Source of the DNA: Burkholderiales bacterium
GTDB lineage: Bacteria; Pseudomonadota; Gammaproteobacteria; Burkholderiales; Burkholderiaceae_C
DNA: 64,000 bases
Assembly (NCBI GenBank): GCA_947381415.1
Contig: CANCVB010000005.1
Location: 1-64,000 of the forward strand
Reading direction: 5' to 3'
Shown: positions 1 to 7,383 of the stretch, in pieces
Layout: every line of letters begins with the position of its first letter
How positions within the stretch are numbered: the stretch's first letter is position 1
The notes under the pieces: model-generated
What the model was told of the DNA's origin: nothing
What the model saw: the letters and a program-made list of their open reading frames with translations, nothing else
Database searches by the model: none
Made by a program: the position numbers and the translations under genes

Positions 1-1302
1 CTGAAGTCGTTCACATTGGTGTGCGTGGGGCCGGTCACCACCAAGTCCCCCAAGGCTTCAAAAAACCGGTAGCTGTCATTGCGGTCCACATACACCGAGG
101 GCTTCAAACCCCGTTGCTCGGCGCGTGACAAGGTGTCGGGCGTGACCACAGCCCCTGCGTTGTCTTCCACCCCATCTATGCCATCGGTGTCAGCCGCCAA
201 GCCCCACACGCCTGTCTGTCCTTGCAAGCCCATGGCCAGCCCCAAACAAAACTCCCCTGCGCGGCCTCCTTTGCCACGTGGGGTGTCTGGCGCTTGCGGG
301 CGCACGGTCACCGTGGTTTCGCCACCGCTCAACAACACACAAGGTTTTTGAAAAGGCCCCTCGCCACGCGCAGCCGCACGCGCCAAGGCCGCATGCACCT
401 TGCCTACCTCGCGCGACTCGCCCTCTATTTCGTCTGACAACACATAGGCGTGCAGACCCGCTTGGCGCGCCACCTCCGCCGCCGCTTGCAAAGACTGCTG
501 TGGTGTCGCGAGCATGTGCACACGCTGACCGTGAAACACAGGGTCTGTCGGTTTGGGGGTTTCCAACGCACCCGAGCGCAAGGCTGCCCACACCGCTTCG
601 GGTAAGCTGATGCGGTAACGCGTCAAGATGGCCATGGCTTGGTCGCAGGTGCTGGCGTCGGGCACGCTGGGGCCACTGGCGATGACAGCGGGATCGTCAC
701 CGGGCACATCGCTGATGGTGAGCGTGACCACCTGCGCGGGATGGCAAGCGGCCGCCAAGCGCCCGCCCTTGATGCGTGAGAGGTGTTTGCGGACCGTGTT
801 CATTTCCAAAATGTTGGCGCCGCTCTCTAGCAATGCACGGTTGATCTGCTGCTTGTCTTTCAAGTTCAAGCCTTGGGCAGGCAGCGTCAGCAAAGCCGAG
901 CCCCCGCCAGACACCAGACAAATCACCAGATCGTCAGCGGTCAGCCCTTGGCACAAGGCCATCATCCGCTCGGAGGCCGCCAGACCCGCTTCGTCGGGCA
1001 CAGGGTGGGCCGCTTCGAGCACCTCGATGCGCTGCACCAAACCAGGTGGGCGCGGCGGCGTGTGGTGGTAGCGGGTAACGACCAGACCCGACAAGGGCGC
1101 ATTGGCTGGCCACAAAGCCTCCAAGGCATGGGCCATGGCACCCGCGGCTTTGCCAGCACCCAGCACCAAGGTGCGACCGCTTGGCACAGCCGGCAAGCCA
1201 GACTGCATGTTCAACAAGGGCTGGGCACGCGCCACCGCCGCATCAAACATTTGGCGCAAAAAAAGAGAGGGATCGGATTGAAATAAGGCAAGGGTAGACA
1301 TG
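1..1302 (-). CDS. Glycerate 2-kinase, MOFRL family (partial, 3' end off window)
   Basis: Reading leftwards from an ATG at 1302, an uninterrupted frame of 434 codons runs off the window edge, so the C-terminus and stop are missing. Motifs seen are LVLGAGKAAGAMA near residue 47, HPVPDEAG near 98, the glycine-rich LVSGGGSALLTLP near 129 and SDVPGDDPAVIASGP near 196. These are typical of the GckA/TtuD family, often mis-annotated as hydroxypyruvate reductase. Family members phosphorylate D-glycerate to 2-phosphoglycerate in the cytoplasm, the last step of glyoxylate/tartronate-semialdehyde assimilation. Its position beside purine-degradation genes suggests it drains carbon from ureidoglycolate/glyoxylate; that link is inference. 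Family assignment is firm; the exact substrate is not shown by sequence. Confidence 0.9.
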
Positions 1303-1381
1303 GCGGACGAGCATAGCGCAATCGCTCAAGTTGTCGTCGCTCGGGTCGATACACAGTCATCCCAAGCAGCGAGAGCACACC

Positions 1382-1738
1382 ATGGCCACCACCGATTTCA
1401 AAAAGTACCTTCAAACAGATACCGCTGAAAACGACGACCTGTGGTACTGGGTAGCCTGTTTGGTTTTTTTGCCTTTGGTGGTGTTTTGGTACACCGGACG
1501 GGTCTTGACCAAAGGCATTGAAGCCGCCCACGACCAAATGGCCATCAATGCCAAGCATCGGATGATTCGGGACAACAAGCTAGAAGAAGAAAAAGGCCTG
1601 CGCCGGGCACAAATGCAAAAGGAGCACCAAGCCTATTTGGCCGAGCGTGAAAAACGCCTGCAAGCCTACGAGCAGCAACTCAGGGCTGCGCCCCCGCCTC
1701 AAACCAGCTTGCCAGCGCTTGACGCTCCTGCGGCGTGA
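1382..1738 (+). CDS. Small single-pass membrane protein with coiled-coil tail, unknown function
   Basis: I do not recognise the family. The product from the ATG at 1382 is about 118 residues: a short polar N-terminus, one membrane segment (LWYWVACLVFLPLVVFWY, about residues 20-37), then a highly charged helix rich in E, K, R and Q (about 50-95) that looks like a coiled coil, and a Pro/Ala-rich tail. A TTG at 1331 in the same frame would add 17 residues, but they look non-coding-like, so the ATG is preferred. It is divergent from the glycerate kinase, and its last 59 bases overlap the 3' end of convergent puuD. Function cannot be assigned. Confidence 0.6.
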   Translation: MATTDFKKYLQTDTAENDDLWYWVACLVFLPLVVFWYTGRVLTKGIEAAHDQMAINAKHRMIRDNKLEEEKGLRRAQMQKEHQAYLAEREKRLQAYEQQLRAAPPPQTSLPALDAPAA

Positions 1739-2882
1739 TGCCCGTGGCATTGTTCATGGGCATTTGCTGAAGCACCACTGCCTGTTGATACACCGCTTGC
1801 GCATGGCCCAGCAATGCCTCGGGGGAATCGAGGCGAATATTTTTCATTTGCACCTGCGGCCCATGGCAGGACACACAACGCTGGGCCACGATAGCCTGGA
1901 CCTGCGCAAAACCCACCGGCGCTTGCGAGACAGGTGAAGCGGGCACAGGCCGCAACGCCACCACCATGCCCACGATCAGCAACACCCCCACAGCCGCAAA
2001 CGGCCAAGGGTTAGCGGCACGCTGTAAATGCCACGCGTGGCGTTGCACAAAAAACTGCCGTATCAGCGCGCCCGCCATCATCATCAGCAAAAGCAACAGC
2101 CAGCGCATGGGATGGGCATATAAAAACCCATAGTGGTTGGAGAGCATGGCAAACACTACGGGCAATGTGAAGTAGGTGTTGTGCACGCTGCGCTGTTTGC
2201 CACGCTGGCCATGGATAGCCAAGGCCTGTACGTCATAGGGCTGACCCGAAGTCATGGCTGCGACCACCTTTCGCTGGCCTGGGATGATCCATACCAAAAC
2301 ATTGGCACTCATTGCGGTGGCCATCATGGCGCCTACCAACAAAAATGCCGCCCGTCCAGCAAACAACTGGTTGGTTCCCCAGCACGCCAAGGCCACCGTG
2401 ATCAACATGACCCCGCCTAGCCACAACTCCCCACGTTGGCGAAACCCCACCCAGCGGCAAGTCAGGTCATAGACCAGCCAAAAAGCCAGCAACAAACCCA
2501 AGGCAACCGCACCCGCCGACAAGGGCGCCCAAGCCATCACACGTTGATCGATCAAAAACGTGTTCGCGTTCCACAGGTACAACACCGAAAACAGCGCAAA
2601 ACCGCTCAGCCATGTGCTGTAGCTTTCCCAGTAAAACCAATGCAACTTGCCGTGTATGCGCCCGGGCTGACCGAGGTATTTTTGCGGGTTGTAAAACCCG
2701 CCGCCATGGACCGCCCACATCTCGCCAGCCACCCCCTTGTCGCGCAGCGACGCGTCTTCAGGGGGTATCAGGTTGCTGTCTAAAAACACAAAGTAAAAAG
2801 ACGATCCGATCCATGCAATCGCGGTGATGACATGCACCCAGCGCAACAGCAAATTCGCCCATTCCAACAGGTAAGTTTCCAT
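1680..2882 (-). CDS. puuD: Membrane-bound urate hydroxylase PuuD with C-terminal cytochrome c domain
   Basis: The 400-residue protein has several membrane helices (first at about 10-33) and the urate-oxidase-type region with MWAVHGGGFYN (55-65) and LHWFYWESYSTWLSGFAL (80-97). A C-terminal periplasmic-type haem c motif CVSCH lies at 336-340. PuuD proteins oxidise urate to 5-hydroxyisourate and pass electrons to the cytochrome c domain instead of making hydrogen peroxide. The start is the ATG at 2882, 9 bases downstream of the xdhC stop, so the two are probably co-transcribed. The product would be the substrate of UraH, encoded at 4391-4744. The 3' end overlaps the convergent small membrane-protein gene by 59 bases. 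Confidence 0.93.
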   Translation of the reverse strand: METYLLEWANLLLRWVHVITAIAWIGSSFYFVFLDSNLIPPEDASLRDKGVAGEMWAVHGGGFYNPQKYLGQPGRIHGKLHWFYWESYSTWLSGFALFSVLYLWNANTFLIDQRVMAWAPLSAGAVALGLLLAFWLVYDLTCRWVGFRQRGELWLGGVMLITVALACWGTNQLFAGRAAFLLVGAMMATAMSANVLVWIIPGQRKVVAAMTSGQPYDVQALAIHGQRGKQRSVHNTYFTLPVVFAMLSNHYGFLYAHPMRWLLLLLMMMAGALIRQFFVQRHAWHLQRAANPWPFAAVGVLLIVGMVVALRPVPASPVSQAPVGFAQVQAIVAQRCVSCHGPQVQMKNIRLDSPEALLGHAQAVYQQAVVLQQMPMNNATGITPQERQALASWFEAGAQP

Positions 2883-2891
2883 AGCTTCACA

Positions 2892-3707
2892 TCAATCGGG
2901 GTGAGACCCCAATTCCTTCAACAATTGAGCGGCCACAGCCACCGCTATCACTTCGGGTTGTTTGCCAGGAATGTCTGGCATCCCAATGGGACAGGTGATG
3001 CGCTGCAACTCCTGCGCCGAAAAACCCTTGCTCTCCAGCCTGTGCCGAAAAGTGGCCCATTTGGTGGCGCTACCTATCAAACCAATAAAGGGCAGATCAT
3101 CGCGCAAACGCAAGCGCTGCAAACAAGCAGCCACCACATCCAAGTCTTGGGCATGGCTAAAGCTCATGATGAGCACTTGGCTGGCTGGCGCCAAATCGGC
3201 CACGGCTGCATGCACAGGGTCGCTGTGTTCACAGTGCACATGCGCGGATACGTCCGCGGGAAAGACCTCGTCGCGGCTGTCAATCCAGCGCACCGCCATC
3301 GGCAAGCGCGACAACACCTCTACCAAAGCCTTGCCCACATGGCCTCCCCCGAACAAGGCCACTGGCGACAAGGCCGGCATCAAACGCTGGCGCAAAACAG
3401 GCACATCGTTGGCCGAGACATGTTCAAAAACCAGTTCGACCGCGCCACCACAGCACTGCCCCAAACTTGGCCCTAAAGCCACTTTTTGCCGAACAGGCAA
3501 AGGCGTCAAGCCCTGCAGGGCTTGGCGCGACTGGGCTATGGCCTGCCACTCCAGTTGGCCGCCCCCGATGGTGCCCACCGCGTCTTGGGCAAAAACCACC
3601 ATCCATGCACCCACTTCTCGCGGCACCGAGCCCAAGGCGGCAGCCACCGTCACCAGAACGGCAGGCTCTTGGGGCAGGCGTTGGCTGAGCAGGTCTAAGG
3701 CTCTCAC
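2892..3707 (-). CDS. xdhC: Xanthine dehydrogenase accessory protein XdhC
   Basis: The 271-residue product has the XdhC/CoxI layout: an N-terminal domain containing GSVPREVGAWMVV (about 26-38) and GTIGGGQLEWQAI (about 45-57), a cysteine pair in LGQCCGGAVELVFE, then a Rossmann-type domain beginning LFGGGHVGKALVEVL (about 138-152). XdhC proteins bind molybdenum cofactor, promote its sulfuration and insert it into xanthine dehydrogenase. The frame begins with GTG at 3707. It lies directly upstream of puuD, consistent with a hypoxanthine/xanthine to urate to hydroxyisourate route. The dehydrogenase subunits xdhA and xdhB are not in this window and must be elsewhere. Confidence 0.92.
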   Translation of the reverse strand: MRALDLLSQRLPQEPAVLVTVAAALGSVPREVGAWMVVFAQDAVGTIGGGQLEWQAIAQSRQALQGLTPLPVRQKVALGPSLGQCCGGAVELVFEHVSANDVPVLRQRLMPALSPVALFGGGHVGKALVEVLSRLPMAVRWIDSRDEVFPADVSAHVHCEHSDPVHAAVADLAPASQVLIMSFSHAQDLDVVAACLQRLRLRDDLPFIGLIGSATKWATFRHRLESKGFSAQELQRITCPIGMPDIPGKQPEVIAVAVAAQLLKELGSHPD

Positions 3708-3790
3708 TCACGACCTCGGGTAATCATGGTTGTCAAAGTCATACATTGGTCACAGAGTATGCCTTGCACGCTTTGGCGTGGGGAGAAGAC

Positions 3791-4384
3791 ATGGGGTGTT
3801 GGGCAAGGCTTAGGCGGTCAGGGCTGGCAGTTCTGCTTGTGTTGGTGGCCGCATGCGCGACCCAACTGGCGGTTAAGACTGTGCCTGCGCCCCTGCCGGT
3901 CGCTGACACTCGCCCCCCCGAAACACAGGCGCCAACACCGGCCGCCCCGCCCACCGACCTGCCAATGCAAAAAGACCACACCGCGGTAGAGCCAAGCGCA
4001 AGCGCTCCGCCCCCCGTTGCGATGGCGCCAGCAAACAGCGTGGTTTCTCAAGCACTGCGCAGCGACGATTACCGCAAAGAAGCCGCCCGTCACATTTACC
4101 AACGCTTGCCAGAACGTATTTACAAAGGCAAATTGCCACCCATGCTCAAAGCAGTGGTGGTGGTGGATATGCACATTGAACCCTCGGGGCAGGTAGGGGC
4201 GATTCACTGGGTTCGGGTGCCCCAACACGCCATGGAAGTGAAACAAGACATCGAACAAGCCATTCGGCAGTCGGCCCCTTTTCCCGCGCCCCAGTACCTC
4301 CATCGCGTGAGCTTCACCGAAACCTGGTTATGGCACCGCACGGGTCGCTTCCAACTCGATGCCCTGACAGAGGGCCAACACTGA
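3791..4384 (+). CDS. Putative lipoprotein with proline-rich linker and TonB-like C-terminal region
   Basis: Starting at the ATG at 3791, which follows GGGAGAAGAC as a plausible ribosome site, the product is 197 residues. It opens with basic residues, a hydrophobic stretch and a lipobox-like VAAC (about residues 18-21), so it is probably a lipoprotein. Residues of about 30-75 are rich in Pro, Ala and Thr. The remainder (YQRLPERIYKGKLPPMLKAV and later VVVDMHIEPSGQVGAIHWVR) resembles the C-terminal domain of TonB-like proteins. An upstream in-frame start at 3746 lacks a ribosome site and would place 15 polar residues before the signal. Function is unknown; it sits between xdhC (divergent) and uraH (convergent). 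Confidence 0.65.
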   Translation: MGCWARLRRSGLAVLLVLVAACATQLAVKTVPAPLPVADTRPPETQAPTPAAPPTDLPMQKDHTAVEPSASAPPPVAMAPANSVVSQALRSDDYRKEAARHIYQRLPERIYKGKLPPMLKAVVVVDMHIEPSGQVGAIHWVRVPQHAMEVKQDIEQAIRQSAPFPAPQYLHRVSFTETWLWHRTGRFQLDALTEGQH

Positions 4385-4390
4385 ACCGCC

Positions 4391-4744
4391 TCAGGAACCG
4401 CGGTAGGTGGAATAACTCCAAGGGCTGACCAACAGTGGCACATGGTAGTGCTGGTCAATGTCAGCAATGCCAAAGTCCAGACTGACTTCATCCAAAAACG
4501 CTGGCTCAGGCAACGCCACCTTGCGTGCCAAAAAATAGGCTTTCACTGCAAACACCAAGCGGTAGGTGCCGACCTCAAGCTGGGCGTTGTCCAAGAGTGG
4601 GCCGCCCTCGTGGCGACCATCGGCGTTCAAGACAAATTGTTTCAGCAAACGGCTGCCTGCGCCCTGCGTGGCATACAAAGTCACCGCCATGCCTGCTGCG
4701 GGGCAGCCGTGCATGGTGTCCAATACATGTGTGCTCAATCCCAT
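4391..4744 (-). CDS. uraH: 5-hydroxyisourate hydrolase (transthyretin-like)
   Basis: The 117-residue protein carries the transthyretin-related signatures: LSTHVLDTMHGCPAAGM at the N-terminus, RLLKQFVLNADGRHEGGPL in the middle, and the C-terminal tetrapeptide YRGS, which marks hydroxyisourate hydrolases as opposed to transthyretin. His-6, the Arg in NADGR and the terminal YRGS supply the expected active-site residues. It converts 5-hydroxyisourate, the PuuD product, to OHCU, the substrate of the UraD domain encoded divergently at 4805. Length and both ends fit the family. The start is the ATG at 4744, and only about 60 bases separate it from the divergent uraD-allC fusion. Confidence 0.95.
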   Translation of the reverse strand: MGLSTHVLDTMHGCPAAGMAVTLYATQGAGSRLLKQFVLNADGRHEGGPLLDNAQLEVGTYRLVFAVKAYFLARKVALPEPAFLDEVSLDFGIADIDQHYHVPLLVSPWSYSTYRGS

Positions 4745-4804
4745 GGCGCATTGACAAAGTTATAGTTGATCGCCCCAGTGTAGCCGCCTGTCTCTCACCA
4801 CCCT

Positions 4805-6610
4805 ATGCACACTCACCACACCCTTGCCGCCATCGAACACCTCAACGCTGCCAGCCCAAGCGAGGCTGTGCAATGGTTGAATGGCATCTACGAGCACTCG
4901 CCTTGGGTGGGCGAACGAGCCCTTCAGCTTCGCCCTTTTCGCAGTCTGGCGCATGTCAAGTGGGTATTGGCACAAGCGGTTGACCAAGCCCCGCAGGAGC
5001 TTCAACTGGCCTTGGTCCGCGCCCACCCTGTGTTGGCACCCCAAGCTGCACCCGACTTGACCGCAGAGTCTCACCAAGAGCAACACAGCGCTGGCCTGTG
5101 GCAATGCACACCTGAACAAGCCAAGCGCTTGCGAGAACTGAACGCCGCTTACCAGCAACACTTTGGCTGGCCCTTCATCATTGCCGTGAAAGGACCGCGC
5201 GGCAATGGCCTTGGGCCCCAAGCCATTGTGGACAGCCTCGAGCGGCGCTTGTTAGCCTCTCCTGCGAATGAATTTCAAGAATGTTTGCGCCAAATACACC
5301 GTATCGCCGAGCTTCGCCTGAACGACAAATGCGGCACCCAACCCACGCTGGGTCAAGAGCTATGGGACTGGCATGAATGGCTGGCCCAGTTCAGCGATGC
5401 TGGCTTTGCCGAGCGTGGCGAACTGAGTGTGAGCTACCTCACGCCTGCGCACCGCGCTTGCGCGCAGACATTGCTGCTGGGCATGCAGGCCTGTGGGTTT
5501 GATGAGGTACACATGGATGCCGTGGGCAATGTGGTGGGTCGCTACCACCCAGCGCAAGCCGATGCACCCTATGTGCTGACGGGCAGCCACTACGACACCG
5601 TGCGCAACGGTGGCAAATACGATGGGCGTTTGGGGATTTTCGTGCCCATGGCCTGTGTGCGTGAGCTGGCCCGCGCTAAAAAGCGCTTGCCCATCGGTAT
5701 TGAGGTGGTGGCATTTGCTGAAGAAGAAGGCGTGCGCTACAAAGCCACTTTTTTGGCTTCGTCTGCGTTGACTGGGCATTTTCAAAGTGCATGGCTAGAC
5801 CAAACCGACGCCGAGGGCATCAGCATGCGCCAAGCCATGCAAGCCGCGGGCTTAGACCCGCGCCAGATTCCAGCCCTTGCACGCGATGCCGCGCACTACA
5901 TCGGGTTTGTGGAAGTGCACATAGAACAGGGGCCGGTATTGCACCAGCGCAATACGCCGCTGGGCATCGTCACCTCGATCAACGGCAGCCGCCGCTACCT
6001 GGGTGACATCACAGGCACCGCCAGCCATGCAGGCACCACGCCCATGGGACAGCGCCAAGATGCCGCGGCCGCCTTGGCCGAATGGTCGGTCTACCTTGAA
6101 CAGCGCGCCACCCTCGATGGTGACTCGGTTGCCACCATTGGCATGCTGCATGTGCCCGATGGCTCCATCAATGTGGTGCCAGGGCGCTGTCATTTCAGCT
6201 TGGATATGCGTGCACCCACCGATGCCCAGCGTGATGCGCTGGCTGACGATGTCTTGCAAGCGCTTGAACGCATTTGCAAGCAACGTGGCCTGCGCCACAG
6301 CCTCGAGGAAACCGTGCGCGCGCCAGCCGCCCCCAGCGACCCCGGCTTGCAGAAGGCCTGGGAACAGGCGGTTGCTTCCTTGGGTATTCCCTTACACCAC
6401 TTGCCAAGCGGTGCGGGACATGACGCCATGCAATTGCACCGCCTGATGCCGCAAGCCATGTTGTTTGTGCGCGGCGAAAACCAAGGCATCAGCCATAACC
6501 CGCTTGAATGCACCACGGCTGACGATATGCAGTTGGCGCTGCAAGCTTTTACCTATTTTGTTAAAAATTTGTTAACAACAAAACACCAAATGGGTACAAA
6601 CCCTGCATAG
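4805..6610 (+). CDS. Fusion protein: OHCU decarboxylase (UraD) + allantoate amidohydrolase (M20 family)
   Basis: One uninterrupted 601-residue frame contains two enzymes. Residues of about 5-165 are a UraD-type OHCU decarboxylase, with RPFRSLAHVKW (43-53), RAHPVLAPQ (72-80; the family usually has HPDLAG) and the signature LNAAYQQHFGWPFIIAVKG (112-130). Residues of about 178-595 are an allantoate amidohydrolase/carbamoylase of the M20 metallopeptidase fold: GSHYDTVRNGGKYDGRLG (260-277) with metal-ligand candidates H262 and D273, AEEEG (305-309), and EVHIEQGPVLH further on. Together they would perform OHCU to allantoin, and allantoate to ureidoglycolate with ammonia release. The intervening allantoinase step is not encoded here. 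Each half has near full family length, so it reads as a true fusion, not a read-through of two genes. Confidence 0.9.
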   Translation: MHTHHTLAAIEHLNAASPSEAVQWLNGIYEHSPWVGERALQLRPFRSLAHVKWVLAQAVDQAPQELQLALVRAHPVLAPQAAPDLTAESHQEQHSAGLWQCTPEQAKRLRELNAAYQQHFGWPFIIAVKGPRGNGLGPQAIVDSLERRLLASPANEFQECLRQIHRIAELRLNDKCGTQPTLGQELWDWHEWLAQFSDAGFAERGELSVSYLTPAHRACAQTLLLGMQACGFDEVHMDAVGNVVGRYHPAQADAPYVLTGSHYDTVRNGGKYDGRLGIFVPMACVRELARAKKRLPIGIEVVAFAEEEGVRYKATFLASSALTGHFQSAWLDQTDAEGISMRQAMQAAGLDPRQIPALARDAAHYIGFVEVHIEQGPVLHQRNTPLGIVTSINGSRRYLGDITGTASHAGTTPMGQRQDAAAALAEWSVYLEQRATLDGDSVATIGMLHVPDGSINVVPGRCHFSLDMRAPTDAQRDALADDVLQALERICKQRGLRHSLEETVRAPAAPSDPGLQKAWEQAVASLGIPLHHLPSGAGHDAMQLHRLMPQAMLFVRGENQGISHNPLECTTADDMQLALQAFTYFVKNLLTTKHQMGTNPA

Positions 6611-6733
6611 ATCAATATTGCCAGATAATTCAGTTTTTATATAGATTCATTAAATTCGGTAATTTTGCGAATATCATGCGTGGCAATTTCGTCCGCATGA
6701 ATGCGGGTTCTTTTACTGCACAGGTCTTTGCCC
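6611..6733 (+). promoter_or_regulatory. AT-rich intergenic segment upstream of the channel operon
   Basis: These 123 bases are far more AT-rich than the surrounding genes, especially 6618-6672, and are the obvious place for the promoter of the 6734-13201 gene string. Near 6654-6672 is a small interrupted inverted repeat, ATTCG then CGAAT separated by nine bases, which could be an operator. No clear -35/-10 pair, sigma-54 element or known box could be assigned. Direct observation is limited to base composition and the inverted repeat. Confidence 0.35.
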
Positions 6734-7375
6734 ATGGCTATTCATCCATCAAGTCGAACTTCATCGCGCGGATTTACCTTCCAAGATTTTATTTTTGTGA
6801 TTTTGGTGCTTTTCGCCCTGGTCGCCGTGACTTATCTTGGCAACGAGGCTTATTTAGACGCCATGAAAACAGAGATGACCAAGAAAAATGGAGAAGAACT
6901 GGCTTCATGGCTGACTGAATCTGGCACCTTGCGCTTTAAAAAGGACTACGCAGTGAACGCGTGTGCAGGTGGCAAACCCGTGGCAGCCCCTGTCAAAACA
7001 GACGCTTCAACAGCGACCCCCGCTGAAGGGGAGGCTGTTGAAAAAGTGGAAGAAGCGGCTGCGCCAGAGCAGCCTCTGGCAGGCACTTGGGGTGCTTGCT
7101 TCGCCTACCTGATGAATGAAGGCGAGTTCAAAGCCATGATTAACCCTTTCACCAATGAACCACCCCAGTTCGTTGCGGCATGTAACCCTGCCGACCACAC
7201 GCTGGCCGGCCAAATCGTCTTAGAAAAGTTGACAGCCACCCCACCAGGTTCGGCGGTTCCCATCATCAACTCTCAATTGGTTGACACCGATCCCATAGAC
7301 CAAAAATTGCAATTGCGGCTATCGGTCTGTGACAAGGGCGCCTATGCCATCAAGATTGCCGAATTCGAATACTGA
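6734..7375 (+). CDS. Single-pass secreted/membrane protein with type IV prepilin-like N-terminus
   Basis: The family is not recognised. From the ATG at 6734 the product is 213 residues. It begins with a short polar, basic leader ending in Gly-13, followed by FTFQDFIFVILVLFALVAV. This resembles a type IV prepilin or pseudopilin cleavage site (G then F, with Asp at +5 where Glu is usual) and a hydrophobic N-terminal helix. An amphipathic, charged helix follows, then an Ala/Pro/Glu-rich linker (about 80-110) and a C-terminal part. There are four cysteines (in NACAGG, WGACFAY, VAACNP and LSVCDK) that could form two disulfides. An in-frame ATG at 6701 would add 11 residues. It ends 8 bases before the channel gene at 7384, implying co-expression. 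It may instead be a simple signal-anchored protein. Confidence 0.6.
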   Translation: MAIHPSSRTSSRGFTFQDFIFVILVLFALVAVTYLGNEAYLDAMKTEMTKKNGEELASWLTESGTLRFKKDYAVNACAGGKPVAAPVKTDASTATPAEGEAVEKVEEAAAPEQPLAGTWGACFAYLMNEGEFKAMINPFTNEPPQFVAACNPADHTLAGQIVLEKLTATPPGSAVPIINSQLVDTDPIDQKLQLRLSVCDKGAYAIKIAEFEY

Positions 7376-7383
7376 GGTTAGCC

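Noticed and set aside
1331-1381. TTG start at 1331 for the small membrane protein
   Set aside because: The 17 added residues lack similarity to a leader and overlap the likely divergent promoter; the ATG at 1382 is simpler.
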